The translations under genes and the position numbers were made by a program. Below the pieces are notes generated by a model. The model was not told the origin of the DNA. It saw only the letters and a list, made by a program, of their open reading frames with translations, and ran no database searches. DNA of 64,000 nt, from positions 74,382,618 through 74,446,617 of the forward strand of contig NC_059080.1 of the NCBI RefSeq assembly GCF_020497125.1, read 5' to 3'. Positions 11,647-23,289 of the stretch are shown here, in pieces. The stretch's first letter is position 1. The number at the start of each line of letters is the position of its first letter. Origin of the DNA: Mauremys mutica (lineage: Eukaryota > Chordata > Testudines > Geoemydidae).

Positions 11647-12425
11647 TGTGACAGACCCAGACCAGTGGGGTACAGGAGTCGGGTAGAAGACAAATGTACA
11701 GGTCACTGGATGAACAGTTTTCTGTTCCCTGAGTGACCACAGCAGGGACTGCCCTAGAGCAATCAGGAACCTGTTAGAACCAGTTAAGACAGGCAAACTA
11801 ATCAAGCCGCTTGGAACCACTTAAGAACTTTCTAGAATCAATTATGGCAGGCAGGTTAATCAGGACCCCTGGTTTTAAAAGGACCTCCCATCAGTTAGTA
11901 GGGGGTGTGTGCAAGGAGCAGGGAGTGAGAAGGTGCTGCTGGAGGAGTGAAGAGTTCAAGCGTGATCAGGCTTCAGGATAAAGAAGGTGCTGGGGAAGGC
12001 CATGGGGAAGTAGCCCAGGGAGTTGTAGCTGTCACTCAGTTGATACAGGGAACATTTGTAGTCAGCTGCTATCACAGGGCCCTGGGCTGGAACCAGGTGT
12101 AGAGGGTGAGCCTGGGTTCCTCCCATCCCCCCCAACTCCTGATCGGACACAGGAGGAGTTGACCTGGTCTGTGAGAAACATCAGAAGGGAAGGTCTAAAT
12201 TGGAAAGGGATCTGGCCTGTTCCCGACCCACTAGGTGGGACACAGAGACTGCAGGGATTGTACTCTGTTTCCCCAATGCTGGCCAGTGATGAGGTCAGCT
12301 GAGTGGATGGCAGGTTTGAGCCACTAGCAAAAGTGGCCAAACTGAGGGCTGCCATGAATCTCTGAGGCAAGCAAATCCGCCAATAAGCGCAGGACCCACC
12401 AAGGCAGAGGAGGAACTTTGTCACA
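11647..12425. mobile_element. Solo LTR of a retrovirus-like or Gypsy-like element, 779 bp
   Basis: The segment begins TGTGACAG and ends GTCACA, giving the TG...CA ends of an LTR with a longer inverted repeat. It is flanked by a perfect 4-bp duplication GTAT (11643-11646 and 12426-12429). No internal coding region or second LTR adjoins it. This fits a solo LTR left by recombination between two LTRs. The minus-strand open frame crossing it (12062-12526) runs past its edge and has no viral protein motif. I cannot assign the family without a search. Confidence 0.75.
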
Positions 12426-12429
12426 GTAT

Positions 12430-13244
12430 GTACAGTGATTAGCTGGGGCCTGCAGATACTCCTGTAATACAAACTGTAAATATAATGGTCTAGGGGAGTA
12501 GGAGTTTGGCCATTAAATACTTTCAATCCAATATTACAGAAGTAGTTTTTATTTTAAGCTCTTTCCTTTCTTTTGCCCTGCAAGTGAAGTTACTACATTG
12601 AATATACATACATAAAGTAATAGTACTTTTTAATAGAAAATGAGTGACAGAAGTCAGTGGGATGTAGCATTTCCAGTTCTCTTTACTACTGTCTAAATAG
12701 TGCAATTACTGTGTAGTTGGGCAGAATCTTCCACTTTTGAAATCCTAAAAAGGTATTCAGTTTCTTTGCTAAAGTGTTGCGTGATTTCTGGAATACTCTT
12801 GCTATATTTGACAGCCACCTGCTCTTTTGATCATAGATTAATAACTCCTGACTAAACATGAAAGCCTGCTGAGGCCATCTGCCTTTATACGTAGCAGGGT
12901 TCCTTTTACCTTCCTCTGGTTAACTATACAGAGCAGCGTTCTGTTCATAGCTATCGTGTTGGACTATGTGGTCGGTTATCTTCAGACTGAGGGTTCGGTA
13001 TATGTTCAAGTTTTAAATAGAGCTACTCTGATAGATCCTGATCTTGCGAAGACTTCTGCACATGCTCAAGGGTTAAGCTCATGTTTTGCTCTGCAGAATG
13101 AGGGCCAGGGTTTGATAGTGGCCAAAGGATGTGAATGTGATTGCTGTGAGAACTTCTCCCATGAGTAGTAAATCTGTTATTAAGGACTCTACCTCATTCT
13201 GCCTTTTTTTTTATAATATTTATTTATGTATTTATTTTGGGCTG
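12430..13244. other. Unique sequence, no gene seen
   Basis: AT-rich, short open frames only. Confidence 0.4.
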
Positions 13245-13335
13245 TCTGTTCTTTATGGGATCAATCCTGCAAAGTGCTGAGTGCTTAAATATGTGTTGAA
13301 CTATAAAAACATGAATAGCCTCACTGAATTGCACC
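13245..13335. repeat. Old palindromic repeat fragment
   Basis: It contains ATCAATCCTGCAAAGTGCTGAGTGCTTAA (split) and later ACATGAATAGCCTCACTGAATT. These are the ordered blocks of the same sauropsid foldback repeat seen at 3855-3955. Confidence 0.45.
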
Positions 13336-13992
13336 CTAGGAGAGAACAAAGCTGATCGCTAAATTTGTGGTGATAAAGGAAAATATGGAACAAATTCCTC
13401 CTAAAGACCTATAAGAAATACACATCTAAACCATTGCTAGCTGGTTTATCAGTCTGTTGACTTTTTATTTATTTAAAAAGATTTGGCACTTATGACACTA
13501 AGAGCACTCCATTACTTGAGGGCAAGGGGCTCCCTGGTATGTAGCTGTGAATCTCAGCTGTCCTGAACAGCTCTGTGCACCCCACACACTGTTGTCCTAT
13601 TTAGTTCAAAGGTGACTTGTAATATATCAATGGAAAACTAGTAATTCACCAATCATTAATATTCTGGTGTGATGTCTGTATGGTTAACATGCAAAGAACT
13701 ATATAGATGAGCTGGAAATATGTGACTAAAATGTTTTTTTAAACCAGGCATGTCAGGAAAAGTTGATGGGGGAATTTCTTTTGTCTAAGAAATCCTGTTT
13801 ATCTACCTTGCCAGCCATGGGCAATGGGAACACATCAGCAATAAACACCAGCAATCACCTTGCAGGCATGGGGGAAGACTTCATTTGCATTGTAAAAATG
13901 CAGCAGGAAACATTACATGGGAATTCACCAGGAGAGGGTGCTCCAGTTAAGAGGGCATTGCCCCCCTTGAGGAGATAGGAAAAAAAATTAGA
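13336..13992. other. Unique sequence, no gene seen
   Basis: No repeat or coding feature supported. Confidence 0.4.
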
Positions 13993-14170
13993 CAGAATCA
14001 TAGATTATCAGGGACCTCAGGAGGTCATCTAGTCCAACCCCCTGCTCAAAGCAGGACCAATCCCAGACAAATTTTTGCCCCAGATCCCTAAATGGCCCTC
14101 TCAAGGATTGAGCTCACAGCCCTAGGTTTAGCAGACTAATGTGCAAACCACTGAGCTATCCCTCCCCCCA
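13993..14170 (-). mobile_element. tRNA-derived SINE with CR1-like 3' tail (minus strand)
   Basis: Read on the minus strand it starts GAGGGATAGCTCAGTGGTTTG, a tRNA-like head with polymerase III box A (TAGCTCAGTGG). A box B-like GGCTGTGAGCTCAATCC follows. The body contains the GATCTGGGGCAAAAATT block and the 3' end resembles the CR1 3' end (CTAGATGACC..., then TCTATGATTCTGTC). This is the architecture of the tortoise pol III SINE family. It is a SINE copy, not a functional tRNA gene. Confidence 0.85.
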
Positions 14171-14699
14171 TCTGAGGAGACCAATACATTAAAGGGTAAA
14201 ATCCTCAGCTAATCTAGTAGGCTGGTGTGTATTGTGTGTCTCTGAGGCAACAAATTAGATAACCTCTATGAGGGTCTAGTGAGAAGGGCTGAACACCACA
14301 GGGGAGATGGTTTTGGAGAGACTTGGGACTGGAGGCACTGTTGATGTCACCTTGCAAGGCGTAACTAGGCTAGTGGAAGCCAGGGTGAGACCACCATGCT
14401 ATGACCATGCTACTGGTGGCAAGGCTCTCAGCCAAAGTTGCACAGGGCAGGGGGTGACACAGCCCCTTACTGGGGGGACCTGCAAAGTGTATCAATCAGC
14501 TGATTTTATTTATTTAAAAGGAATTGGTACCTTCAGGAACCATCAACTAGTGCAATACCTAGTTTATGCAGTCTTATTTTCATTACACTCTTTTTGTTTG
14601 TCATGGTAACCTGTTGTAGCCTGTCTCAGATTCGGCAAGCTACTTACTGTCTACCTTCATGTATGCCTTTATTTAAATCAATTGAGGCTTAGGCCCTGA
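14171..14699. other. Unique sequence, no gene seen
   Basis: A 100-codon plus-strand open frame (14307-14609) has no recognisable motif and is not supported as a gene. Confidence 0.4.
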
Positions 14700-14890
14700 T
14701 TCTGCAAACTGATGTCCATGTGCAGAATGGTTTACAGGGCTAGCATCCTAAACTGTACATTCCTCAGGCCAGGTACTCTCTTGTGTTTGTACAAGAAACC
14801 TGTGTAATGCCTATGTAATGGGGCCCAAATCTTGATTTGTGGACCTAAGCACTACCACAATACAACTAAATAGTAATAAAAGGCAGCCAG
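14700..14890 (+). repeat. Old SINE-like repeat with microsatellite-like tail
   Basis: It has the ordered blocks AGGCCAGGTACTCTCTTGTG, TAATGGGGCCCAAATCTTG and CACTACCACAATACAAC, then a TAGTAATAAAA tail. This is the 3' layout of an ancient amniote SINE, in better condition than the copy near 6565. Confidence 0.55.
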
Positions 14891-15140
14891 GTGTCCTATA
14901 AACATCTTGTTTATCTTATAAATCTGAGTATAAAATTGGCAATCAACAGTTCACTAACTATCATGTAGAAAAAGCAATAAAAATTACTACATGAAAAAGA
15001 GAGCCAGATTCACTGGATCATATTTTTATTTTCCAACACTTGTACTGAAGTTGAAGGGATGTGCTCATTCTTCCAGAATAAAGCAGAGGGCTGTGTTTTT
15101 ACCAAAAATTGGAACCCTACTTATTATGAAATGAACCTTA

Positions 15141-15453
15141 GGGTATGTCTTCACTACCCGCCAGATTGGCGGGCAGCAATCGATCCAGCGGGGATCGATT
15201 TAACGCATCTAATCTAGACTCAATAAATTGACCTCCGAGCGCTTTCCCATCCACACCTGTACTCCAGCGCTGCGAGAGGCACAGGCAGAGTTGACAGGGG
15301 AACCGGCAGCAGTTGACTCACCGTGGTGAAGACACCATGGTAAGTTGATCTAAGTACGCTGACTTCAGCTACGTTATTCATGTAGTTGAAGTTGCGTAAC
15401 TTAGATTGATTTCACCCTCTTCCCCTCCCCCCCCCCACCGGGTAGACGAGGGC
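15141..15453. mobile_element. Harbinger-like MITE with internal foldbacks, 313 bp
   Basis: TTA flanks both ends (15138-15140 and 15454-15456), a perfect 3-bp duplication. The ends are GGGTATGTCTTCACTACCCG and the facing CGGGTAGACGAGGGC. Inside lies a foldback, ACTTCAGCTACGTTATTCATG followed by TAGTTGAAGT, that is conserved in the copies at 37079 and 49374. There is no transposase. Confidence 0.8.
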
Positions 15454-16543
15454 TTACTTTCTCTGGCTTCCTCTGTGAGCAAAGCAAAATTCTGATTTAG
15501 AAGTTTGGAAACTTTACAGTTTGTCACTATGGCTGATAGCATGGCATGAGTACAAATGTTCTTTCTGAGAAGAAATATTGAACTTTTTAAAGAAAGCAGC
15601 GTGGTGACTTCACTGGGTGTTCTGAGTCAGAAAGCACTGCAGAACTTGACTCATTAATTTAAAAATGAAAATATTATAAATTTTTCAATGAAGTCATGAG
15701 TATAATATTTACTAAAAATATTTCAAAGGAGGAAGTTTTTTTGTCAATAGCTCCTCTAATTAGACTGAGTGAACCTGTCAGTTGAGATATGAAAATCTTT
15801 TTTTATAATGCAAGAGACTGTTAAAATCACTGTAACCCGGATAACAGGTTCATGATCTCACCACTAAATTAACCTTTTAGAAACTGTTTCTCTCCCCCTT
15901 CTCCCCACTTGCAAAGAATATCTCCCTCCCCCCCCCCCCCTCGAAATATCTAAACCTTTCTGGATCTTTTGTTGATTTTTCCAAAACTGACCAACAGTCA
16001 CAAGATTTCTTCATGACTTCTCCTTTCTCTCACCTTCATGGACATCATAGGGCTCACTCTACAGCTCATTGAAATCAACAGTCTTTCCACTGGCTTCAGT
16101 GTGCTTTGGACTGGGCCCGTGGAACAATTTTGGGAATGTGCAGATCACATTGATTAAGATGACAATAAGGAAATACGATCAAAATAAAAATGTGGAAACT
16201 TTTCTATCCACAAAGAGCGCCTGTTTTTTCAGATAAATCACCACTTTGGAAAAGGGAGAGGGAGGAAAGGAGGGAGAGTACTCAAATCTTTTCTTTCAAA
16301 ATTATTCCAGTGTTATCCAGGGTGTTAAAGGAAAGATTACATACACCAGAATGATTGGAAGACAACTGCAGAGATAACGACTATTCAAATTTAGGATTTG
16401 AGAATCTGGCTTGAAGAGGCATAGCTGGCAGTATCTTGACATCATCATGCTTAAATGTAGAAGAAAATAGCTGTAGAGTCGCTAAGGCTATATACAACTC
16501 CAGCAAGTGAAAAATTCTCCTATTGGGTCTTTGGGACATAAAT
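15454..16543. other. Unique sequence, no gene seen
   Basis: Includes a 14-nt or longer C run near 15928-15941 and an old ACTTCAGTG-type repeat scrap near 16060-16120. No coding feature. Confidence 0.4.
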
Positions 16544-16863
16544 CAGTGGTTCTCAACCTTTCCAAACTACTGTACCCCCTTCAGGAGTTGGATTTGTTTT
16601 GCGTACTCCCAAGTTCAACCTCACTTAAAACTACTTGCTTACAAAATCAGACACAAAAATACAAAGTGTCACAGCACACTATTACTGAAAAATTGCTGAC
16701 GTTCTCATTTTGTCTATATGAAATCTTAGTTTGTACTGACTTCACTAGTGCCTTATATAGAGCCTGGTGTAAAACTAGACAAATATCTAGATGAGTTGAT
16801 GTACCCCCTGGAAGACCTCTGTGTACCCTTAGGTGTACACGTACCCCTGCTTGAGAACCACTG
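16544..16863. mobile_element. Non-autonomous hAT element, 320 bp, perfect 8-bp TSD
   Basis: The inverted ends CAGTGGTTCTCAA and TTGAGAACCACTG match exactly over 13 nt. The 8-bp duplication ACATAAAT is perfect (16536-16543 and 16864-16871). There is no transposase. The CAGTGGTTCTCAA terminus is a well-known hAT MITE end in amniotes. The 79- and 95-codon frames across it are not genes. Confidence 0.92.
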
Positions 16864-16871
16864 ACATAAAT

Positions 16872-17994
16872 AACACTATTCCCCACAGAGACCTGGAAGC
16901 AATTTGCCTCTCTTCCCTGCTATTTGTGACTCCCAAATAGCAAATGGACCTAAAAAAAAGCTCATTTTGTCCTGAAAAAGCACTACTGTTCAGGAGATGA
17001 TTCCTGTCTTGTCATTACCTGGAATATGGTGTGCCAGGCAATTACCTAACACATCTCAAGCTGTCAGTGGAATCTTGAGGACAGACTTGGCCAGCAGCAC
17101 TCAGGGTGTTTTGGTTTTTTTTGCTCTGCCAGCAGACCCCCCCCCCCCCTCCCCAAAGTGTCCCGATATTTTCTTCATCTTATCTGGTCACCATTGGACA
17201 GACATGAGCCCAGTCATGAGTCCTTTATAATGGCCAGCATTTTATGCAGGAGAATTGGTGCCAACTGATTCAAGGGAGTGGCTCCCTATACATACCAGGG
17301 AAAAAGGATTACTGGGGCTTCCTGGATTTCCTGTGGAACTTCATCATCAGGATCCTTAACCCTTGCCGTTGCAATGGCAGGGAAGGGGAGAAAACTGGGG
17401 TATTCTATAGAAGTGGAAGGACAGGAAATGTGGGTTATCTTCCCTGTATGATCTGAATGCTGGACAGAAGCTCGGGGGCAATCTAATCTCCTCCTCTATG
17501 TGGGCTTGGTGATGGTATAAAAAGAGAATTCAGTCACCTCTTGGGGTTAATCCTGCTGCCATTGATCCCTCGTATAATTCTCAAGCAGTTCTTGCTATTG
17601 TTGAAAAAGAACTACAAAAGGCAGTGATATAGTTTTCTGTCTTGCCAGTGAAGTTGAGCAGCGCTTGCTAGTTAAGGCTTGAATGTTTGCAGCATTCTCT
17701 GAGGTGAGGAAAGAGACACCTGGCCACAAGACTTGTATCCAATATGGGCCAGTGGCTGTTCCTAAGGGGCCCAGTCAGTGCTTGCTGGAAAGCATCGTAT
17801 TCTCCCTACAAACTCTAACTTAACTGTTGCTCCGGTATGACAGCAGGGTTACAGGCCCTTCACAAAAATTATTCTTTTTAAGGGACCTTGGTGATTCAGC
17901 AATGACTCTGCAGCCTGTTGGGAGCCTCCGTTTCTAAGCACATAAGACTTCCAATCCACACCTCTAGATTCTCCTGGCTACGCACCTGATTCTG
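16872..17994. other. Unique sequence, no gene seen
   Basis: A C-rich run lies near 17136-17152. Short open frames only. Confidence 0.4.
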
Positions 17995-18110
17995 CTACCC
18001 TTAGTCACATTGATGAGCACTTCATTCCAAAAGAAATCCCACTGACTTCAGTGGAACTTCTTTTGGACTCATGCACTGCTCTGTGAGAATCAGGGCATGG
18101 GAATTTGGCC
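17995..18110. repeat. Old foldback repeat fragment
   Basis: It contains CCCACTGACTTCAGTGGAAC, a self-complementary core (CCACTGACTTCAGTGG), with flanking ATTCTGC and GAATCAGGGC blocks in opposite orientations. This is typical of old sauropsid palindromic repeats. Confidence 0.5.
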
Positions 18111-19404
18111 TGTACTTTGATTCAGCAAGGATGTCAGCCCACACTGTTTCACTCTACTGTCTATTAAATTAGAATTTGGTCACAACTCTATTTATCTGGC
18201 TTCTTTACAATACTGCAATACAATACTGGTGGCAAAACCCAAGTCATGTTTTTTCTTTTTAATATGTAATATTTTATAATCTCTTGCATTGGTTTCTGGG
18301 TAATTAAAAATAATAATTTTTTGCTTCATCTATTGTGATATTTGGAGGGTTATTTTGGTTTAAAGACTAGGAAAAAATACATGTGAAGAACTTTGTTTTC
18401 AGGTTTTTACCCCCATAAGATTCATCTTAGAATATCTTTTGACAATGAATTTGCTAAATACTGAGAGCTAACCAAAGAGCTATTTTTAAGTGCCTTAACC
18501 AGATTCCTTAGTCTAACATCTTACTGTAGTTAGAAAACTAAAATGTTTTTTTTCTTATGTAGGATTTGTTTTTTATTGAGTGTTATTTTATGCATTGACA
18601 GACTCCTGTTTTTTCTGTGGCATTTGGGACTGTTTGTGTGATGCACAATCAAAACATGAGTCATTCACAAATGTTTACATTGTAGGAAGACAGGAATTGC
18701 TTTCATTTTGGATAATCAAACAAAAGTGAATCTTAGTTCGCTTTAAGTGAATCCACTATGATATGGTAAAAATAAAGGACCCATTATGTGTCTAATTTTT
18801 TTTTCTAGCTTATCCAAGGGAACTGAAACAATAGACTCAATTTAGATTTTTGTATTTCTAATTAAGGAGATTGCATATAAATTAACATTTGTTTTTATTA
18901 GCTGTTTCTCTGGGTACCATCATTGCAATAATATTGAATGTATCTATCTCACTCTTTCTTAGTCCTTTCCATGCTCTTCCCCTTCACCCTCAGTATTTCA
19001 TCCTCCTACCTAGCTAGGACAGATCTGGGACCTGCCTTTCATTTAGCAATATAAGGTATGGGGCAACTGACACGTGATTGTGATTTTTCCCCAGGGTAAA
19101 AACCTCTGGTGTATCTCAACTTCTTGTAAAGATAATATTATCAAAACTAATCGTTCAGACCAAATCATGCAGATTAATATATTAGAACTTTTCTGATGGA
19201 AGAGCTTTTGTTAGAAAACACTGATTCCATAAAATTGAAATGTTTCATGGGTACGTATAGTATAGATGCAATTTTTGCTGGGAAACTATCAGTGTTCTGC
19301 CTTTATCATCATTTTTGACTTTTTTATATTATAAATTACCAACATAATTAATACATGGCTTCCACCCTCTCCTCTCCACTAAGTGTCCAGTAAGGAACAT
19401 TTAA
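18111..19404. other. Unique AT-rich sequence, no gene seen
   Basis: Long T- and A-rich tracts, no coding signal. Confidence 0.45.
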
Positions 19405-19605
19405 TTCATATTCTCAGTGTTGTCTACTGGGTAGAATATTGGACTGGGTCTCATGAGATCTGGATACTATTCTGACTCTGCCAGTGGCCTATTGGATGAC
19501 TTTGGATAAGCCCCTTCCCATCTCTGTACAATGGAGGTCATATAGGAAACTGTGGTAAAGTGCTTTGAAATCTATTGATGACATGGACTGCCAGATATTA
19601 GTTGT
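19405..19605 (+). repeat. MIR-like SINE (plus strand)
   Basis: Ordered blocks are TGGACTGGGTCTCATGAGAT, TTCTGACTCTGCCAGTGGCC, TGACTTTGGATAAGCCCCTT, CATCTCTGTACAATGGAGG and AAAGTGCTTTGAAATCTATTG. Together they match the CORE-SINE/MIR consensus layout. Confidence 0.75.
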
Positions 19606-19684
19606 TAATCTCTCTGCTGCCTTTAACAAAGTGGTTCATTCTCTTTCCACACTTCCATGACCTAGTCTCTCTTCTCTTCCCATG

Positions 19685-19883
19685 GTGTCAAGTATCAGAG
19701 GGGTAGCCGTGTTAGTCTGGTTCTGTAAAAGCAGCAAAGAATCCTGTGGCACCTTATAGACTAACAGACGTTTTGCAGCATGAGCTTTCGTGCTTGCATC
19801 CAAAGAAGTGGGTATTCACCCACGAAAGCTCATGCTGCAAAACGTCTGTTAGTCTATAAGGTGCCACAGGATTCTTTGCTGCT
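19685..19883 (+). mobile_element. Snapback copy of a tailless retroposon, perfect 62-bp inverted arms
   Basis: The element starts with the family 5' block (TATCAGAGGGGTAGCCGTG) and is flanked by a perfect 13-bp duplication, TTCTCTTCCCATG (19672-19684 and 19884-19896). From 19731 to 19792 it runs forward. After a 28-nt loop, 19821-19882 is its exact reverse complement, 62 of 62 bases. Other family copies (39372, 58279) read straight through with no inversion. The likely cause is a template switch during target-primed reverse transcription. Perfect arms and duplications suggest a young insertion. No coding function is expected. Confidence 0.88.
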
Positions 19884-19896
19884 TTCTCTTCCCATG

Positions 19897-20561
19897 TTAC
19901 TTGTTACTCCTTCAGCATCTCCACATCCTTCTATCGCCTTCTCTCAGGTGACATCCCTCAGGACTCTGTACCTTCCTCTTCTCTATCTTCTGTTCTGAGG
20001 AGGTCCATGTGCCTTTTGTGGTCTCTATATGTAACTGGGTCCGTTTCTCTACTTATGACCCCTCTAATATTTGTGTTTCAGACTTCTCTTCTTTCATGTC
20101 TCAACACAATTTGAAACTATGACCCCTATGCAAAGATTCACAGGAGTTTGTACCTGATCAACTGCATGCAAATAAATTAAAGGCTTGTCCTCAGAGGTGA
20201 GGCCTCACCTCTAACACTATATAACAGTAATGATTCACTTGTTCCACAAACAAAAATGCTGACTTGTCTTGAATTGGCTCAAACAGCACTTCTGTCAGTG
20301 ACTAGACAGCCTCATGCTTTTAACCACATCCTGCCTCCGTTTCTATTTTCTTGCTTCCACAACTGAGATATTCAATGTTTAACTGAGGGAATCTGTATAA
20401 GCAGTCAGAAACATTCAGAATAAACCCAGAAGCCATATAGGTTTTGGATTTTTGTTGCAAACCTGTAACTCAGGTCATGTTTGCTAAACTTTTATTTTAA
20501 ATATTTGCATGCTGGGGTAGAATTTGTTTTTGATTGGAAGCCATAACATCTGAGCAATTCA
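19897..20561. other. Unique sequence, no gene seen
   Basis: No coding or repeat feature supported. Confidence 0.4.
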
Positions 20562-21126
20562 GGTCTGGTCTACACTACAGAGTTAGTTCGAAGTAAGCAA
20601 ATACAATGGTGCTCCCACTGATGTATGTCACCCACTATATTGACTTAACTCCATTTCCATGAGAGCGTAACACTTTAAGTTGAAGTAGTTAGGTTGATGC
20701 AGTGTCAGTGTAGCCCCTGTGTTGCTTACATCATGTGTTGCTGCCTTTGGCTGACAGCTGGCGCACCGGGGCTCCAGGCTGTCTGCCAGGGCTGCCGGAG
20801 GGGGGTGGGGAAGTGGGGCAATTTGCCCCAGGCCCCACAGGGGCCCCCACACGAATATAGTATTCTATAGTATTGCAACTTTTTTTTTTTATTTATTTTT
20901 ATGGAAGGGGCCCCTGAAATTGCTTTGCCCCAGGCCCCCTGAATCCTCTGGGCGGCCCTGCTGGCTGCCCCAGAATGGCCCAAAATCAGTGGAAGCACTC
21001 TTGGTGGGTACGTGTACCACCAATAGAAGGAGCGTAGCGTGGCCATGAAAAATCAATTTTATTACTGTGGTGGTTGTAAGTCAACGTAACATAACTTAAC
21101 TCAATTTTGTAGTGTAGATGTGCCCC
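20562..21126. mobile_element. Harbinger-like MITE, split by a hAT element
   Basis: The left end GGTCTGGTCTACACTACAGAG and the facing right end TGTAGTGTAGATGTGCCCC pair as inverted repeats. Flanks are TCA and TAA, a near-match 3-bp duplication. The body is interrupted at 20787-20960 by a hAT element. It lacks a transposase. Confidence 0.7.
20787..20960. mobile_element. Non-autonomous hAT element nested in a MITE, 174 bp
   Basis: The inverted ends CAGGGCTGCCGGAGG and CCTCTGGGCGGCCCTG flank a body containing a GCAATTTGCCCCAGGCCCC block twice in opposite orientations. The target duplication is CTGTCTGC (20779-20786) and CTGGCTGC (20961-20968), 7 of 8. Confidence 0.85.
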
Positions 21127-21463
21127 TAATCCGAGGAAAAAAAATGGCAATTTCAACTAATCTTTGCTTTTTTGAGACGTGACGTCAGGGCAGGGATGCT
21201 TGTTGAAGTGCAAAGCTCATACACAGCCTGAGTTTGTCTATCTCCTTACATTAAAACCCCAACAGTTTGTACAGACCTGCTGAAACTGAAACTGCTGATT
21301 TTCATATGACTCAATTAGCTTCCCTGATTTCTCCAGTAAGTGACTAGCTTTTACTCACTCTGAAATCAAGGATAAATACCTTACCACTTCATATTGTATA
21401 CTGGATCAGGGCTATAATTAGTCTTATTGATTTCAGTGGTCTTTGCATCAGGCCATATTAGAC

Positions 21464-21690
21464 CAGTGATTCTCAGACTTTTGTATTGGTGACTCCTTTC
21501 ACACAGCAAATCTGAATGTGACCCCCTCGCCCCTTATAAATTAAACACTTTTTTAAAAAAACACTTTAAAGCCATTATAAATGCTAGTGGTGAAGCAGAG
21601 TTTGTGGGTGAAGGCTGACAGGTCACGGCCCTCATGGAATAACCTCATGACCCCCCTAAGGGGTCATGACCCCCAGTTTGAGGACCCTGG
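21464..21690. mobile_element. Non-autonomous hAT element, 227 bp, perfect 8-bp TSD
   Basis: The ends CAGTGATTCTCAGACTT and AGTTTGAGGACCCTGG are diverged inverted repeats. The 8-bp duplication TATTAGAC is perfect (21456-21463 and 21691-21698). An AAGGGGTCATGACCCC palindrome lies near the right end. No coding content. Confidence 0.88.
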
Positions 21691-21698
21691 TATTAGAC

Positions 21699-22619
21699 AC
21701 ACATTTACTTCAGAGATCTGCTGTTACCCCCCGTGTTGTGGTGTGTGTGTGGTTTTTTTTTATTTAATTGTGATTTATTGGTATCAAGTCTTCTAGTTCA
21801 TTAAACTGAGTTTGCAGAAAACACCATCATGCAAAAATAATAATAAAAAGAAAATCCTGTGCTTTTTCTTGAATTGTCCCTCATTTTGTGTTCTAGTCAT
21901 ACACGGTTTTGTGTTTTCACTTTTGGGCTTTACTATGTTGACAGCTATTCTAGAATCTCCCTGGCTACCCTCAGACTACTCTGCTGGCATCTGTAAGTTT
22001 TCTGTGCTATCCCCAATACACTGTCTGATCCATCAGACTTCGGTTCCTTAGACTGTCTACGTGGCCTGCAGGGTTTTTATCAGTGCAGACTCACTAAGAC
22101 TGTTGTGCCTCCAATCTGCCTTTTTTCCCTCCACCTCTGTCTTCAATATTTCACCAGCCTGTAGAGACCTCCTTACAGCTAGGCCAGCAAGGCCTGAATT
22201 CCTTACTCTTCATAGTGAATGCTGCTCCTGTCTCATTTCTTAGGCTTTCCTATGGATGAACTGCAATCTGTTGACAGCTCCCCACAGTTCTCCACACCCC
22301 AAGTAGTTCTTTGTATATGCTTACTCTGCCTTGCTTTGCTGCAGTGTTTCTTTCAATGGTCCACAACTCATTAGACCTTTCTTAGCACTGATCAATTTTG
22401 TGGTGTATTTACTGCAATTATTGTCTCTTCAGAGGATAAGAATGGTAAAGAGTCAGAATACTGGTTGGCTTTCAGGAACCCTCTGCTGAGCACTCACTCC
22501 CTCAATGAATTTTTTTAAGTGTTTTAAATAGTCATTCATTTTAATGATTATGTGCAACTTTCCCTTTCCTCAGTGTCACATGCTTATGGCTGGAATAGCA
22601 TAGGTTGACAGAACTACTC
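21699..22619. other. Unique sequence, no gene seen
   Basis: Includes a short TG/T-rich tract near 21740-21760. Three short plus-strand frames (60-79 codons) carry no recognisable motif. Confidence 0.4.
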
Positions 22620-22845
22620 ACCTTTTATCACTTTACTATCTCTGTGACCTTGGGTAAGTCAATTAAACCAAGGTTTAAAAGTAGGTGCTGATTTTTGGTT
22701 GCTTCAATTCTTGGGTGCCGAACTTGAGAAAAATGTGGGCCTGTTTCTACCCCTTGCCCCCGAAGTGCTGAGCAGCCACACTAACTGAAAATAATGGGAG
22801 CTGAGAGTGCTCAGCACCATTGAAAATTAGGCCCCAAGTGTCCCA
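22620..22845. repeat. MIR scrap followed by an old foldback repeat
   Basis: CTCTGTGACCTTGGGTAAGTC (22640-22660 region) is a MIR-core word. It is followed by TTGGGTGCCGAACTTGAG and, later, AGTGCTCAGCACC with a closing AATTAGGCCCCAAGTGTCCC. Those are the opposed halves of an old palindromic repeat. Confidence 0.5.
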
Positions 22846-22849
22846 AGTT

Positions 22850-23289
22850 GGAGTAACTTCTCCGAAGAAGCCAGGAGACAACTGAGTAGATATTCACCCC
22901 AGTGTCATTTCATTGTTGGAAGAAAGTATATGTGGATAAAGTGATGAGTTGAGTTTGACTTTTGCTAAAAATATGAGGACAGGTCATGGGCTTTTGTAAA
23001 ATTTTCTTCATTGCCTGTGACCTGTCTGTGACTTTTGCTAAAAATATGTCTGACGAAATCTTAGCCTTAATCATAATCAATGGTGGTAGGGAAACATGGG
23101 AGTGAAAAATGGTTTTTTGTTTGTTTGTTTTTAAAAAGCTTATACTTCATGATGAAAGTGTTGAACAAAACATCCCTTTCCTGTCAAGAAAATAAAGAAA
23201 AATAAATAGCTTGTTTACAGGGCCAGATTGTGCCACTCTTGATCATGTTGAATGATATTGGTAGGACTTACACTAAGCAGCACCTTACT
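22850..23289. other. Unique sequence, no gene seen
   Basis: AT-rich with a short TTTG tract near 23115-23130. No feature supported. Confidence 0.4.

Noticed and set aside
13993..14170. tRNA-like sequence with box A and box B
   Set aside because: The body continues into a SINE with a CR1-like tail, so this is a SINE copy, not a tRNA gene. The same holds for 31117-31313.
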